A stretch of DNA of 64,000 bases from Apricaphanius iberus (taxonomy: Eukaryota > Chordata > Actinopteri > Cyprinodontiformes > Aphaniidae), in NCBI GenBank assembly GCA_028564705.1, contig JAPXFQ010002842.1, positions 173,938-237,937 on the forward strand. Direction: 5' to 3'. This document shows positions 12,801 through 32,615 of the stretch, one piece after another; position 1 is the first letter of the stretch, and every line of letters begins with the position of its first letter. The notes under the pieces are model-generated. The model was not told the origin of the DNA, did not search any database, and saw only the letters and a program-made list of their open reading frames with translations. Made by a program: the position numbers and the translations under genes.

Positions 12801-13233
12801 TTTTTAACGTGTGCGGTGTGAACGCACATAAGATTATAGTTATAGAAACCAACATTTTTATCAAAAATATTACTTGTCCTAGCTTAACATACTAGACTAA
12901 TCAAATAAAGTAATTAAAACAATAAAATCTGATAATAAATTAATGTACATTGGTTAGAAAACAAACACAAAAACAATTAGTTCAGGGAGTTTTTTATGAA
13001 ACACATTTCTACTACGTTTCCCATAGTCCTTTGGGAATATCTATAGGATGAGCAGTTTTAATATGAACCCTTCAGGGAATCAAATATTTATTTAAAGGAT
13101 TGGTTATCTGACAGCGGCCATATTGTTAGGATTACACTTTGTTCTACGCTGTTGGTTTCTGATCTTTACATAAATATCTACTAAAGCAACAGTGGAACAT
13201 ACTAATACACTTAATCTAAATAATATCTATATT

Positions 13234-14193
13234 AGGGATGCAACCGTACCAAAAAGTAGTATACAATAAGTATACTTAAGTAAAGAAACATATATTACCC
13301 AAAGTATACTTTTATTCTCCAAGTACACTGATACAAACATGCTAGCAGATTACTAACACGTTTACTTCTTTGTACTAAATTGCGGCACGTTAAGTTTATA
13401 AAAGTACCCTTTGAAGTACACTTAAAGTCATGTTCCAGGTATTATTTTAGTTTATTCATAATTAACTTTAATCTTCTGGGTATCCTATTAGTTTACCACC
13501 AGTAAACTTCTAGTGCCTATTTCAGTGTACACTGTGAAGTATACTCTAACATTTTATGTTTGCTATTAGTATTACATATGCATTTCTAGTTATACCTCTT
13601 CTCTGCGTTTATTGCTAAGTAAAGAAAATGTGACAAACTTAGATTTGGTAACTTTATTTGGCTCCGAAGATTTCCAGTAAAATATAACCTCAGTCTCCAA
13701 CCTGCTCACTGTGGTATAAAGATCAGTCCACTGATTTTTAAATTAAATAAATTTACTAAACTGTACCGCTTAAGTATATCAGTAGAGAGTTGAAATATAA
13801 GCATGGGCTAAGTAAACTTAGACTTTTAGTTTGCTTTTTTAGTAAAAGCAAAGTATAAGTATTATTAAATTTGCAGAGAATATCTCCAAATAAGTACATT
13901 AAGCGTAAACTTAAAGTATACTCTCTTACGTTTAGTTTAAAATTGGTACACTTACAGTAATGCATGCTTGCACATAATACTTTTTGGTAATGGCGATACT
14001 TAAAATGTTTAAACATAACATGTTTATTTTTCACTTGAAATTTAGTTGTTTAAAAAAAAATCTAAATCAACAGAATTTGTCGTACAAAACCTGTCTTCTG
14101 TTTCATTGCATTGTTTTGTGTGGTAGAAGTATCAGCATTGCTACTCGGTATCAGCAAGTACTCAGATCCAAGTATCGGTGTCGGTGCATCCCT
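13234..14193. mobile_element. hAT-like non-autonomous element
   Basis: The ends AGGGATGCAACCG and (reverse complement) AGGGATGCACCGACACCGAT form short inverted repeats. The right arm carries the ACTCAGATCCAAGTATCGG block also seen near 7,285-7,315. No transposase remains. Confidence 0.6.
13247..13989. mobile_element. inner element with AAGTATACTT-rich body
   Basis: It begins TACCAAAAAGTA and ends TACTTTTTGGTA, a 12-bp perfect inverted repeat, nested inside the hAT-like element. Its body carries many AAGTATACTT/AAGTACACTT motifs in both orientations. No coding capacity is seen and the superfamily is unknown. Confidence 0.6.
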
Positions 14194-17100
14194 GGTTTAT
14201 TTGGTTAAACGCCCCTGGTACCAAGAACAGAACCTTGGGGAACACCAACAAAGGGAAGGAGGAGGAAGAGGAGGAGCTCTGAAGCTCAGGAGATGAAGAC
14301 GGACCCAGCTGGAGCTGAGGTGGTTCAGGCCTCTAGGTGGCGCTGCTCAGGTAAACCAGACGTGGTTTATTCAGGTGGGATTTGGTGTTTTCCTCCTTGA
14401 ACTCTGGATCAGGGAGGATTTTGTGGAGCAGAAAGTTCTGATCATCTGCCTCGGCTTGGTCCTGCATCAATCTGCTCCTCTGAGTTCTGAAGGCTGGAAA
14501 CCAGATCAGCTCACAGTTTCTCATTAAACATTTACAGCAGCTCGGCTGTTTTCAGCAAGAATGGGAGCAGAACCGTGGTTCTGGAGGGCAGTCCTGAAAT
14601 CAAAGCTCCACTCCTCCACAGTTGTTTTACTTTGGGATTCATTAAGCTGTGGTGGAGATAAAATCCCATTTTCTGCCTGTCAAACTGTGTGATCTTTAGG
14701 ATTAAGTGATGAAAGAAGAAGCAAAACGACTTCCAGGAGCCGGGAAAACCACCGATAAGGATCGGCTCCAAGGATTAGAGCGAAATCCGTCTGCAGAGAA
14801 ACGTGAAACAGCATTTTAAATAAACGGAAGCTTGTTATCTGAGAACCAGAATGAGGCTAGGAAACCAGCAGCAGCAGCTTCATTTCCTCTCACTCTGCTG
14901 CCTCTCTGACCCACGATGGCCAATTAAATCCTGCAGCCAGAGCCTCGTTAGCATCTTCCTCCTCGTTAGAGCGGCCTGTTTGGTAAACAGCTGATGGCGC
15001 CTTTCTGGGTCACACCGCAGCTTCTCAGCACTGCAGTTAGAAAAAGAGAAACACATCCATTAAACCCAGACTTAGCAACCACAGCTGTTCGTTTCTGAAC
15101 CAAAGATTCTGTTCATCGGAGCTTAAAACCCGACATAAAACCAGAAGTCTTCCTTGTTCTGCTCAGTTTCTGCTCTTGGTTTTTGGTCTGGGCTCCTTTC
15201 GCATGAATCAGTGGTTCTGCTTTGACAGAACCTCCAGTTCATCTGTCGTTTGTTCTAAAGGTTCTTTATAGGATTCTGGTCAGGGCCCATTTAGTGCTTT
15301 GTCCTTCCACTCAACTTTCCATGGATATTATTGGATCCAGCCGTCAGCTTGCTCACCAGAGACGTTTTGTGGGTTCCCCTCATGGACACAGAACATTTCT
15401 GCATTACAACGGATTTAATTGCTTTTAATTCCTGTTTTTAAACCAGAATCCCTTTTATTTGAAATTTATTGAACATTTAACTAATATCACTCTGTGAGTC
15501 AATATACATTCAAAACAGTGAAAAAAAATCAACTTTCTGGTAAATCTGAACCATATTTGAACCTTTTTAACAACCTACAGGGAGAAAGAGTTGTATTACA
15601 GCTCCCCCTGGTGGTTAATTTTAAGAATTACACATGACAGCAGCTATGAATAAAAATTATTTAGGAATACAGCAGAATAGTCCATTTTTCCGCCCAAAAA
15701 AACAGGAATTCTGAGATTAATTACACATATTTTTCAGAAAAAATGTCGGACATTTTCTGTCAAAAAAGTGGTAAAATTATGAGTTAAAAGATAGAAATTT
15801 TGGATTAATTTCACATATTTTCTAGGAAAAAAACATAATTATCTGATGTAGAAAAGTAGAAAATTTGCAAAAAAATACAAAGAAATTTCTATGAATAAAG
15901 GTAGTTTTGATTTTTCAGAAATATCTTAGTTTAGATATTGAATATGTATGCCTTTAATCATACTGATTTCTTCATTTTTTTCTTGCAAATAATCTTATTT
16001 TCTACATCAGAGAATCACGCTTTTGTTCCTAGAAAATATTTGAAAAATAATCTAAAAGCTTTTTCTGAAAAAAATATAACTTTAGTCTCAGAATTTCTGA
16101 GTTTTTTGAGTACTAAATATTCTTAAATTTGTTTACAACGGCCCTAATACTCTGTCGTAAAACTGTTTCAATATTTCAATACAATTTAACTCTTCTCTCC
16201 GTAGTAACTGAAACGGTGCTGGACTTTAATATCAGATTAAAGAATAAATTAATATTCTTAGTGAGTTGTAATCTGGTAGAAAACTTAATAATCAACTTGT
16301 TCTAAAAAAGTGTCAGTTTGAGTTTCTTTCATAGCTTTATTTCAGCTCCAAATTTAACACAACCTTTCATAAAAAAGTTATTCTCTTTACATTTCTGAAC
16401 TGAAGTTTTCAATCAAGAAGAAGCTAAAAATAAAACTGATATTTCTCTGCAAGTTATTCATGGAAATCTTCAAAATAAGTCATTTTTTCTCCAACAGAGA
16501 CTAAACCCACATCACTTTCTGTTCATCTCCATGTGTTTTCTCATCTCCAGCCTATTTAGGCGACTTTAAGATGAACAACTTTTCTTCTTTAATGAAATCC
16601 AGACCTCAGAAAATGTTCAAATATCAGCTTTATTCATTTTTCCAGTTGGATGGAAGATCATAAACCTGAACACGTTCACAGACCGGTGTAAAATCACTAC
16701 CTGTAGAGATAATCGGTGCTGCTACCAGAACTAGAGACGATTCCAATCAGAACCATTAAACTGATCCTAATAAACTTCATATTCTATATACAATATTTTT
16801 CTACATTTCATTAGCACATGAAGTATATATTTGTATATTATTTGAACATTTTGGTGTTCCTTTCCATACACAGTTTTGTTTTATTATAGTTTTTTTTATA
16901 TATACAGTGTTTCTACTGCAACAAAGAAAGAAAGGACCTCCATCTAAACTTTTTTATGATGCTGTAATTTACAGATCTGATCACTAGGGGGCACTAAAGA
17001 CTCGTCGCTTTGCGTAAATTTCTACTTCAATGAAATTGGTTCAGTGTCCCCACTCTATATTTTACATAGAAACAGTGAAACACGACTATCTTCATGTTCA

Positions 17101-17289
17101 GGAAATGTGATTAAACATTTGTGTAATTAAACCCACACAATATATTGTGTCCTTTTTTTTTAATAGCTATTATAATGATAAACAACTGAAGATCTTCAGA
17201 ATGACCGTTTTGGGTTGTGAAACAGATTTTCTCTGACCTCCATCTTTGTTGAGTTGGTCGACCTTCACTGACCTTGCATTCCAGCTCCA
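14194..17289. other. noncoding stretch
   Basis: No exon or classified element is recognised. AT-rich stretches with many short poly-A/T runs lie at 15,430-16,500. Confidence 0.5.
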
Positions 17290-18060
17290 GTTGAAGGAAC
17301 ATCTACAGGATCCAGATTCTAGACTGGTTTCTACCACAGCACTGAGACTTCCCCTAATACAGACTGTGGTAGAACCTCAGTTCTGGTTCTGTTGGACCTC
17401 AGGGCAGCGTTTGACATCATTGCTCATAAAATACCTCTAGAACGACTGGTGAGCTGCGTCCGACTCTCTGGTTCAGCAGTGGGCTGGTTTGAGTCTTACC
17501 TGAAGAACAGGAAATTCTTTGATTCAGTAGGAAACTTTTCATCAAAATGAACGGAAATCACATGTGGGGTTCCCCAGGGCTCCATTCTGGGGCCACTTCT
17601 ATTTAATAGCTACATGCTCCCACTAACCCAGATTATAACAGCCAACAATATTAGTTACCATAACTATGCAGATGATAGTCAGCTTTACATGACAATGTCA
17701 CTATGTTACTTTGATCCTATCCAGACCCAAAATGAATCAATTGAACAAATCAATAGCTGGATGTCCTATAACTTTCTCCATCTGAACAGAAATAAAACTG
17801 TAGTAATTATTTTTGGAACTAAAGAGGAACGATCCAGAATCAGCACACAGCTTCAGCTAATACAACTAAAAACTACTGATCAGGCCTGATATCTAGGTCT
17901 CTGACCTGAACCTCCAGGGTCACAAAAAGGCAATAGCAAGGTCAGCTTTCTATCACCTGATGAACATTCTAGGATTAAAGGACTGATAGCACAAGGAGAC
18001 CTAGAAAAACTCATCCATTCATTCATCTTTAGATTACTGCAACATCGTCCTCACAGGTCT
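17290..18060 (+). mobile_element. L2/CR1-type LINE reverse-transcriptase fragment
   Basis: Translations show the LINE landmarks LDLRAAFDII, a GSAVGWFESYLKNRKFF block, [16 protein letters not shown] and the catalytic YADDSQLY (around 17,665). Frames shift and stops occur, so it is dead. The best open piece is 17614-17889. Confidence 0.8.
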
Positions 18061-19160
18061 GAAACATTTCATTTTATTTGGTAATCCTTTCATCTCTATT
18101 ACTCGTTTTATCATCAGATCAGCTGCAGTGTTTAAACCCCATCAGGTCATCTTTGGGTAAAGAGTTCCTCTTGATGATCCAGGATTTTCCCAACAAGGTT
18201 TGTTTCCTATAATGTTCTGTTGTTGATCTAAATCAGGGGATGTAGATTCTGCCTGTTTTACTTCATTCCCTGGACCTGAATAAAATGATATCTCATTAGC
18301 AGAAGCTCTGCAGAGCTGTGGGCTGCTGACGGGGTGGCTGGACTGTTTGAATCAGTTTTGTAGAAGACATCTAAACCTGGTAGGACAACATCCTGGAGGA
18401 CTGCACCTGGACCCTCATGATCTACAGGCGGGTTGAATCATAGAGCCGATCTGCACATTCCTGCATCAGGATCAACCTACTGCTGTAGAAGGAAATCTGC
18501 GTTGATGAAGCGGCTGCAGAGACAAAGACCCGGACACGAGGCGCTGAGTTTCTCCCTCCGACAGCGGCGGCTGCTGATAATCCTCCATACAAACAGAACT
18601 GCTGGGAAATCAACTCAGGCTGCTGATGGAGGCAGACAATCAGGCTCTATCTGGCTCAAACGGGTACAAAAAACTAGAGCTTCAGCAGACTGGACGCCGT
18701 CAACGATTAACAGACAAAAACTCGTTACATACGGCCAAAAATATGGAATTTTCAGAGTTTCAACGGAAAATCTGGAGCAATGTTCAACAGAAACTTATAG
18801 GATGTTTGTTCAGGAAGTTGAACCATCAACTGACCTGCTGGACCTGCAGTTTCACATTACACCATGAATGTATCAGATAGACCTTTGATTAATAAATGAG
18901 ACGATTGGATCTAAACCAAACCGAGTTTGATTCCTCAGCCTAAGAGATCTGCTTAAATCCAACGCAGTTGAAAAAATATATATTTTTAAGCATAAAAACA
19001 GAAATTACAATAAAATCAGTTTTAGCTGCTCTGGATCTCTTTGACACTGAATTTCGTCAAACAAAGTATTAGAGCAACACATTTACGTCTTCACCTGTGG
19101 GGGTGCTGCATCGAGAAGCACTAAACAAAAGGACACTTGTTCTGTTAAACATAAAACATG
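18061..19160. other. noncoding stretch
   Basis: No supported gene. A 144-codon ORF (18433-18867) has no recognisable domain or splice context. Confidence 0.45.
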
Positions 19161-19541
19161 CCCTGCATCCGAATACCTACTACGCCTACTACATAGCAGG
19201 CAGAAAGCAGTAAGCGAGAGATATAGTAGATCCGAATCTCAAGTATGAATTGACATTGTAGGCACAAAGTTCCCGGATGTGTACTACTGCCAAAGTGAAA
19301 TACGCTGTATGCTATGCTATCCCACAATGCCGCGGAAGCCCCAAAATCGTAGAAGAGTGACGTCGGCTATGCCGAGGACGGGACCACAGGCGACGTAACG
19401 TAAACATCCCGGAAAAAATGGTGGAGCATTACGTCCTATTTCATGCCTACTACTCGCTCGTTTGCTATGCAGTATTTACTGCATCAACGGCCATTAGCTA
19501 CAAGTAGTACATAGTAAATACTATAGAATTGGGACGCAGGG
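19161..19541. mobile_element. MITE copy A with CCCTGCATCCGAAT ends
   Basis: 381 bp starting CCCTGCATCCGAAT and ending in its imperfect inverted copy (GAATTGGGACGCAGGG), flanked by ATG on both sides (a possible 3-bp target duplication). Similar over its length to 49348-49749. Confidence 0.75.
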
Positions 19542-19550
19542 ATGGACTGG

Positions 19551-19669
19551 CATCCGAATCCTTAGTATTTACTACAGGCTATATAGTAGCTACTACTTGC
19601 CTGTTGATGCAGTAAATACTGCATAGTAATCGAGCGAGTAGTAGGCATGGTGGGTATTCAGATGCAGGG
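19551..19669. mobile_element. MITE copy C, internally deleted and inverted
   Basis: It keeps both ends (CATCCGAAT... and ...ATTCAGATGCAGGG) and the CTCGAT-type arm of the same family, lies 10 bp after copy A, and is inverted relative to it. Confidence 0.6.
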
Positions 19670-20082
19670 ATGGAGAGGCATCAGCTTTTAGTGGTTTCTA
19701 GATTGCTCCATTGTTTTTAGCAAATGTTATAAATACGTTGCAGCAACAGGTTGGACACGAACAGGGGACAAGTTTATGTCGTTTAGGATTAATTTATCCA
19801 GAATCCCCTGGCATTCACATTGAACCACATCAGAGTTCATTTCAACAGAAGTTTTTAGGGTTGGATTGTACACCTCAAACAAGAGCAGATAAAACAGAGC
19901 AGGAGTAAATGCACATTTAATGGGATACTCTGGGATACCTCTAAGTGACATTTCCTCCTCCAGAGTTAGACAAGTCAGACAAAGCATTTAGTTACCAGCC
20001 CAGTCATTCTCCTGAACTGGCAGCAGTCTGTTAGCCAGGGGCAGATAATATTGATACCATCCCAGGCCATTATTCATTCACT

Positions 20083-20323
20083 CTCACACTGGTGGAAGCA
20101 AGATGTGAATGTAGCCAGAGCTGCCCTGGGGCAGACTGACAGAAGCGAGGCTGCCATATCGCGCCATCGGCCCCTCTGGGTAACACCAGTTGGCAGTAAG
20201 TGAAGTTTCTTGCCCAAGGACACAATGGCATGCAGGATCAGGATTCCTGTAGCAGGAATCGAAGCCACAATTTCTGGGTTGCAGAACGACAACGCTACCT
20301 CTGATCCACAGCCGCCCACCAAT
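20083..20323 (-). mobile_element. tRNA-derived SINE, family 2
   Basis: The minus strand starts with a tRNA-like head: an A-box-like TGGATCAGAGGTAG (20295-20308) and a B-box-like GCTTCGATTCC (20255-20265). A body with CCTTGGGCAAGAAACTTCAC and a TGAATGAATA-type end follow. This form is widespread in teleost genomes. Confidence 0.7.
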
Positions 20324-21047
20324 GAGTCTTTCTCCCAGAAACTTTTAACCTCTCCTTACCTGAATTATCCTCCCTGCTGTTGGCCTTTGGTCCCAAGTCT
20401 CCTCCCTGGCTCGGAGTTTTCTATTATGACAATAAACATATGAAATTGAGGAAAGAATTTTTTAAAAATGGAATTAGGTTGAGTATCTGTGAAAATGCTC
20501 TGATAATTAGCCTCAAAGTCCCTTTTATGCCATCATATTTAGATAGATATTTTTCCTAAACCACTTGTATTTTCTTTTCATCTTTGCAGACCCTCCCTGA
20601 CCTCTGATCCTACTTTGCCGTTGTCTTTTAATAAATAATTTAAATATATTCACATATATGGTCAGCAATAGGGGTCACAAATTCTGCACATGAATGAATG
20701 AGGGTTGGGATTATTCCCAGCATGAAACGACGAGTAAAGGATTTAAAACAGGCAACATTAGTATTGTTAACTACCTTAACATGACATACTGATATGTATT
20801 AACTAGTCATTTAGCTACATATTCTGCATACACCAATATAACTCAATTTACAGCTTGTTTGGGGAAAATAAACTGTCGAAATGTTTTTTTTTATTTTTGC
20901 TGGATCTGGATTGGTTTCTGGATTAGTTGAGTTTATGGACCAGAAGAAAAAAATAAATTACAGTATATTAACGGATTAAACTGCAGAAAAAAAGGTGAAG
21001 GGGACAGAGGGCACAGCGACAGAACAGCCGATTCGGATGTTGTCAAT
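20324..21047. other. noncoding stretch
   Basis: AT-rich from 20,440 on. Nothing recognised. Confidence 0.5.
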
Positions 21048-21422
21048 CCATTAAATGGCCGTTATTAGCGGTTATCACTCCCATTAAATGCAGTCAGACT
21101 GTGCCCTCTCTACCTACTGGTAGGTTATCAACCATTCGAATCGTTGATAACAGTAAACTGTCTACACGTGTCAAAAATTCTTCGTCAGAGTAGCATATAG
21201 TAAGTGGAGTTATCTAACCAATTTTAACCAACCCACAAGTTTTATGTCCTAACATTAAGGTCACAGAAGGACAAATATACTTTCTTTTAAATGCGTAAAG
21301 CTAAACCTAATTTGAAAAGGTTTTAAACACCAAACACCAAAAGTAGGTTTCAGTAGGTAGAGAGAGCACAGACTGAAGGCATTTAATAGGAGTGATAACC
21401 GCTAATAACGGCCATTTAATGG
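21048..21422. repeat. 72-bp inverted repeat with 231-bp spacer
   Basis: Arms 21048-21119 and 21351-21422 are near-perfect reverse complements, both containing the AAATGGCCGTTATTAGCGGT block. No coding content. Confidence 0.85.
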
Positions 21423-22772
21423 GCTGATCACATCTGAAACCGGTGGACAGAAAGTGCGGAAGACATTTCCCATGAGTACAATATTTAGTACGGCAGATGT
21501 ACCAATGAGTCACAGGACAGAATGTCCATTTAAAAATCAAGCACCACTTAATCTGACCATCTGTAATCCAAAGCAGGCCAGTTCAATGGCCAGGCCACCA
21601 GGAAATGTTCCGCGTTTCCCGACGATCAATATGCATCTGCAGTTAGCTTCAGCTTAGTTAAAATGTAAATGTGAATGGTAACGGCTAGCATTTCATTTTC
21701 AAAAGTCATAAAAATTACTCAGTAATTATCCTATTTATTATTGTTGACCTCAAAAATCAGGTAGATTAAAAATGTAAAGTACCCTGAAGGAATTACAGGA
21801 GCTGATTAAAATTAGGACTACTTTTGGACAAAGCACGGCTGTAAACCACAGCAAAAAGCCACCTTAAAGTGATGCACTCTGCTAAACTTTTTTTACATCA
21901 TCAGGCTGAAATATTTTAAATGTTATACAGTAAAGCTGGAGGTGATCATGTCAACCAGACGTCACAATTATGCTAATCCATAACAGCCTAACACCCAAGG
22001 AATTCTAGAACAATGCCTACAATTCATATTTTTTATATATGATGCAAATTCAAAACAGATGTCATCTCAGTGTACTTTACAAGAAAAGTTATCAGCAGCC
22101 ATTGATGATGTACTTCGTTCATTAGCTGTACTAAAGACCCATGCTAGCCGTTACCTTTTACTTCCATTGTTTATGCTAAGCTAAAACAAACTGCTGCCAG
22201 ATCAGGAGAATGACTGGACGGCTTTTTTCTGACTTATCCAACTCTGGGGAAGGTGGCAGCAGACTAAATTTCACGTTGAGGTGGAAAATTATTTTAAAAG
22301 AACCAAAAAAGGAGCCTTGTTGCCACCTCTAGCCTGCAGGTGGCGATGAAACAGTCCTCAGAATATCAGAAAACATGCAACGCAATGTTGTTTATGGGTT
22401 TCATGGCTGCAGAGTTTTAATCAGTTGCTTAAAAAGATTTAGTTGTCTCTTGTTGAAATATTTTATTTTTTATATCATTTGCATCTCTAACTTTGTTTTT
22501 GCTTTAATGTTCATAAATTTTAACTCCAAAATTAGAAGAAACCAGCTGATAATGTTGGCATTTATACAGAAACCATTAATCTGAAAAAAATATATATTTT
22601 CCAACTTAATAATTAAATCTTTTCAAGTAAAATTGATTTTTTTTTCTTCCTTTTTTATCTGACAGTAACAGATGAAATATATTTCATTCTGCAGGATTTT
22701 TTTGTCTAAATCAGCTGAAATCAAACGGAACCAATATGAATCCGGAACATTTGACTCCAGCGGTTTATGTAG
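21423..22772. other. noncoding DNA downstream of tubb6, including its 3' UTR
   Basis: Holds an imperfect inverted repeat around 21,650-21,695 and 22,140-22,185 (shared AACGGCTAGCAT and AGCTTAG), a possible decayed MITE, and the likely tubb6 3' UTR near its right end. Confidence 0.4.
22462..22467 (-). terminator. possible tubb6 polyadenylation signal
   Basis: AATAAA on the minus strand about 305 bp after the stop codon. It lies in AT-rich DNA where the hexamer also arises by chance, so this is a candidate only. Confidence 0.3.
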
Positions 22773-30129
<7,357 letters not shown>

Positions 30130-30260
30130 GGTTCCTCTGGGTTCCTCTCCGGTTCTTCTCTGGGAGGCTCCGGGAGCGCGCGCCGCCGTCTTTATCGCCT
30201 CCACGCTCTGACATGCGCGTTCACGCGGCCACGCCCTTTCCAGGCACGTGCAGAAAGGGT
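30130..30260 (-). promoter_or_regulatory. likely tubb6 5' UTR and core promoter
   Basis: A locally GC-rich stretch just upstream of the tubb6 ATG. It contains a weak TATA-like GATAAAG (minus strand, 30190-30196), a GGGCGTGGCC GC/CACCC-type box around 30227-30237 and a CACGTG E-box at 30244-30249. If the TATA-like site is used, the 5' UTR would be about 35 nt. Position and motifs are seen; promoter function is inferred. Confidence 0.45.
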
Positions 30261-32307
30261 GGGGTGGGGGTGGGGGTGGGGTGATTCCAGTCTGACCAAC
30301 CCAGCTGGTCCCAGTAAGCAAAAAATGAAAAGAAAAAAAAACAGCCTCTGGTTCCCAAACAGGTCAGAAAGTAACGAGAGGAGGAAAGTAACCAGTTACT
30401 TGGGATTACACGTACTTCTAGGAGTAGTTTTACTGCAGTATACTCTGTTTGGAAGTATTGCTGCTCTTAATTGCGTCCCATCTCTGGTTACTTTAGAAAA
30501 GAACAAAAAGTGTTTAACTGAAACGCTCCAGAAACAACCTGACAGTTTAGGTTGAAGTGAGACCTACAACAGCTTTGTTGTTCTTCTGTTTTATCCAATC
30601 AGCTGATCCATTTGGGTTTCCGGTCAGGATCCAGAACCTCACCTTGTACGAACATGATCGGCTCGCATTTTTCTGTCCAAGCCCGGCCCGCGTCCCTCAG
30701 AGCAGTAACCGAACCAGACAGGCATTAAGATATTTATGTCCGAACCCGACACAGGTGCACAGGTTAAATTAATTCTAATATTTAATTTTAATCTTAATAT
30801 ATTTTATCTCATCTTAATTTTTTTATGTCAACAATAATTTTGTTTTTCAAATGTTTGTCAGTTTTGAAAGGATAAACATGTGCAAGATGCCCTGCAGCCA
30901 GTACCGCCGGGCTCAGGTCGGGTATCCCTGCTCTAATGGATACATCACCTGTTGGAGGACTAACAACTTTTCTTCACTCTTCTACTTTTCTCTCCTACTA
31001 CTTTCCAGTTGTATTTTTCGCTGTCATTTTGGCTGTTAATTTGTGAAAAAGGCTTTATTTGCAAATCTGTTTTACTCCAGCCTGAATTAGTTTCTCTCCG
31101 CTGTTTTTTATTCTTTAAATTACCCATAATTTCATACTTTTACATTACATCATAACGAGGGGGGAAAATTTATTTTCCTGCTGTGGCAAAAGTGTATTAC
31201 ACCCAAATTGGCCTGGAAGAGAATCAAGAAGGACTTCCGAGGCGTTCATAAACCCAGGGAGAATACAAACATAAAATGAGTGCTTTTGGTACAGATTAAA
31301 CCTTATTAAAAGCAGAATCTGTCCGGCCCCGAGCGCCCTCGTTCCACAGATGTCTGCTGATGGAGGAAGTGAATATAAATATTGCTGAACGGCTCAGAAT
31401 GACTCAAATTCTCAGGGTGAGTAACAAAACATAACATTTGCTAAAAAAAATAGGATCCAGATTGAAAAGAAAATAGGGATATACAGCCTTTAGGATGAAG
31501 GAAGGAGCATTAAAGGTGGAGAAAACCGCTATAAATTTCACCATGTGAAAGTAGCAGTTATGCTGGAGAAACAGTCGTTCAGTGAGCCAGCGCTGAGGAG
31601 AAGCTTCTGATTTGTAGGCATTTTAATTCATTTTTACAATAAAATAAATCCCAAATCGTTGGACAAAGTCCAAACGCACATAATTAAGTTTTCATGTACA
31701 TTATGTGTGAGATTCAGGATGTAAGAAAGCAAGGGAGAAAAGGGGAGGAGCCTTAGGCTCCCCCTATAGAGTTCTGACCCAGTGGAAAGAAAATACAAGA
31801 TTTTTACAAGTAATTTAGAACCTCTCCACAGTCATGTTCTTACATCTAATCCCAATAAAACCCACTGATATTCTCTGCCTTTTCTTTTCTCCTCACTTTG
31901 TCTGATTTTATTTTTGGAATATTTTCATGGTGTTATTTTTGTGCCTACAGCACTTTGGGGCACCTTGGGTTGCTGAAAATGTCAAGTTGTACTTTAACTG
32001 AAGCATGAAGCTGCAACATGTAGAAAAGTTCCAGGTCTGGTGTTGGAGAGTAATCTCTGAGGAATGAGGACAGTACCAGGAGGTATTACTGACCCACTTC
32101 CTGATGATGGAGGACCGGTCAGCTGCTGCAGAGGTCAGCAGGAGGATCTGGTTACGAGTCGCTGTGAGTCAGCAAGAAAACAGGAATCCTCCTCCAACGA
32201 TGACACGGCAAAGCTGTGGGAACAGATTCGTCCTGCAGCCACACCAGTGTGGGAGGAGCTTAGAAGTATTTAGTCTAAAACTCACAACAAGCTTTAAAAA
32301 CTGAATC
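30261..32307. other. noncoding DNA between cidea and tubb6
   Basis: No exon is recognised. A GGGTGGGG-type purine tract lies at 30,255-30,282. A sequence near 31,930-31,985 (ACAGCACTTTGGGGCACCTT) resembles LINE 3' ends. Confidence 0.45.
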
Positions 32308-32313
32308 TTTATT
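32308..32313 (-). terminator. likely cidea polyadenylation signal
   Basis: AATAAA on the minus strand about 205 bp after the cidea stop codon, the first good match downstream. Confidence 0.5.
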
Positions 32314-32515
32314 CGTGTTCTTCACAGTGTCAAATAAACGGCTGATTTCTTTTGGTTGATCTGATGAAACTAAATCTAAAACAGTCTTCACAGGACATCC
32401 CTCCTCTTCATCTAAAACAGGTTCCAGGTCTACAGGCTCGCCGTGCTGCAGGAGGATTAAAACAATCAGAGCGGGTCCAACCGAGCCTCAGAACCAGGAG
32501 TCGGTACCGTGGACT

Positions 32516-32615
32516 CTAGCGGTCGTCTGCGGTGAACTGCAGCAGGGAGGACGAGGTACAGAGCAGCAGCTGACCGCTGATTCTGGTCAGACAGGTGAGG
32601 CAGCGCAGGACGGAC
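32516..32615 (-). CDS. cidea: cidea coding exon 5 and stop
   Basis: 100 bp after acceptor ctcttcag, following a 76-bp intron. The first base completes an arginine, then [18 protein letters not shown] follows and the frame ends at TAG (32516-32518). A longer ORF in another frame crosses this exon but does not fit the splice phase. Confidence 0.88.
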
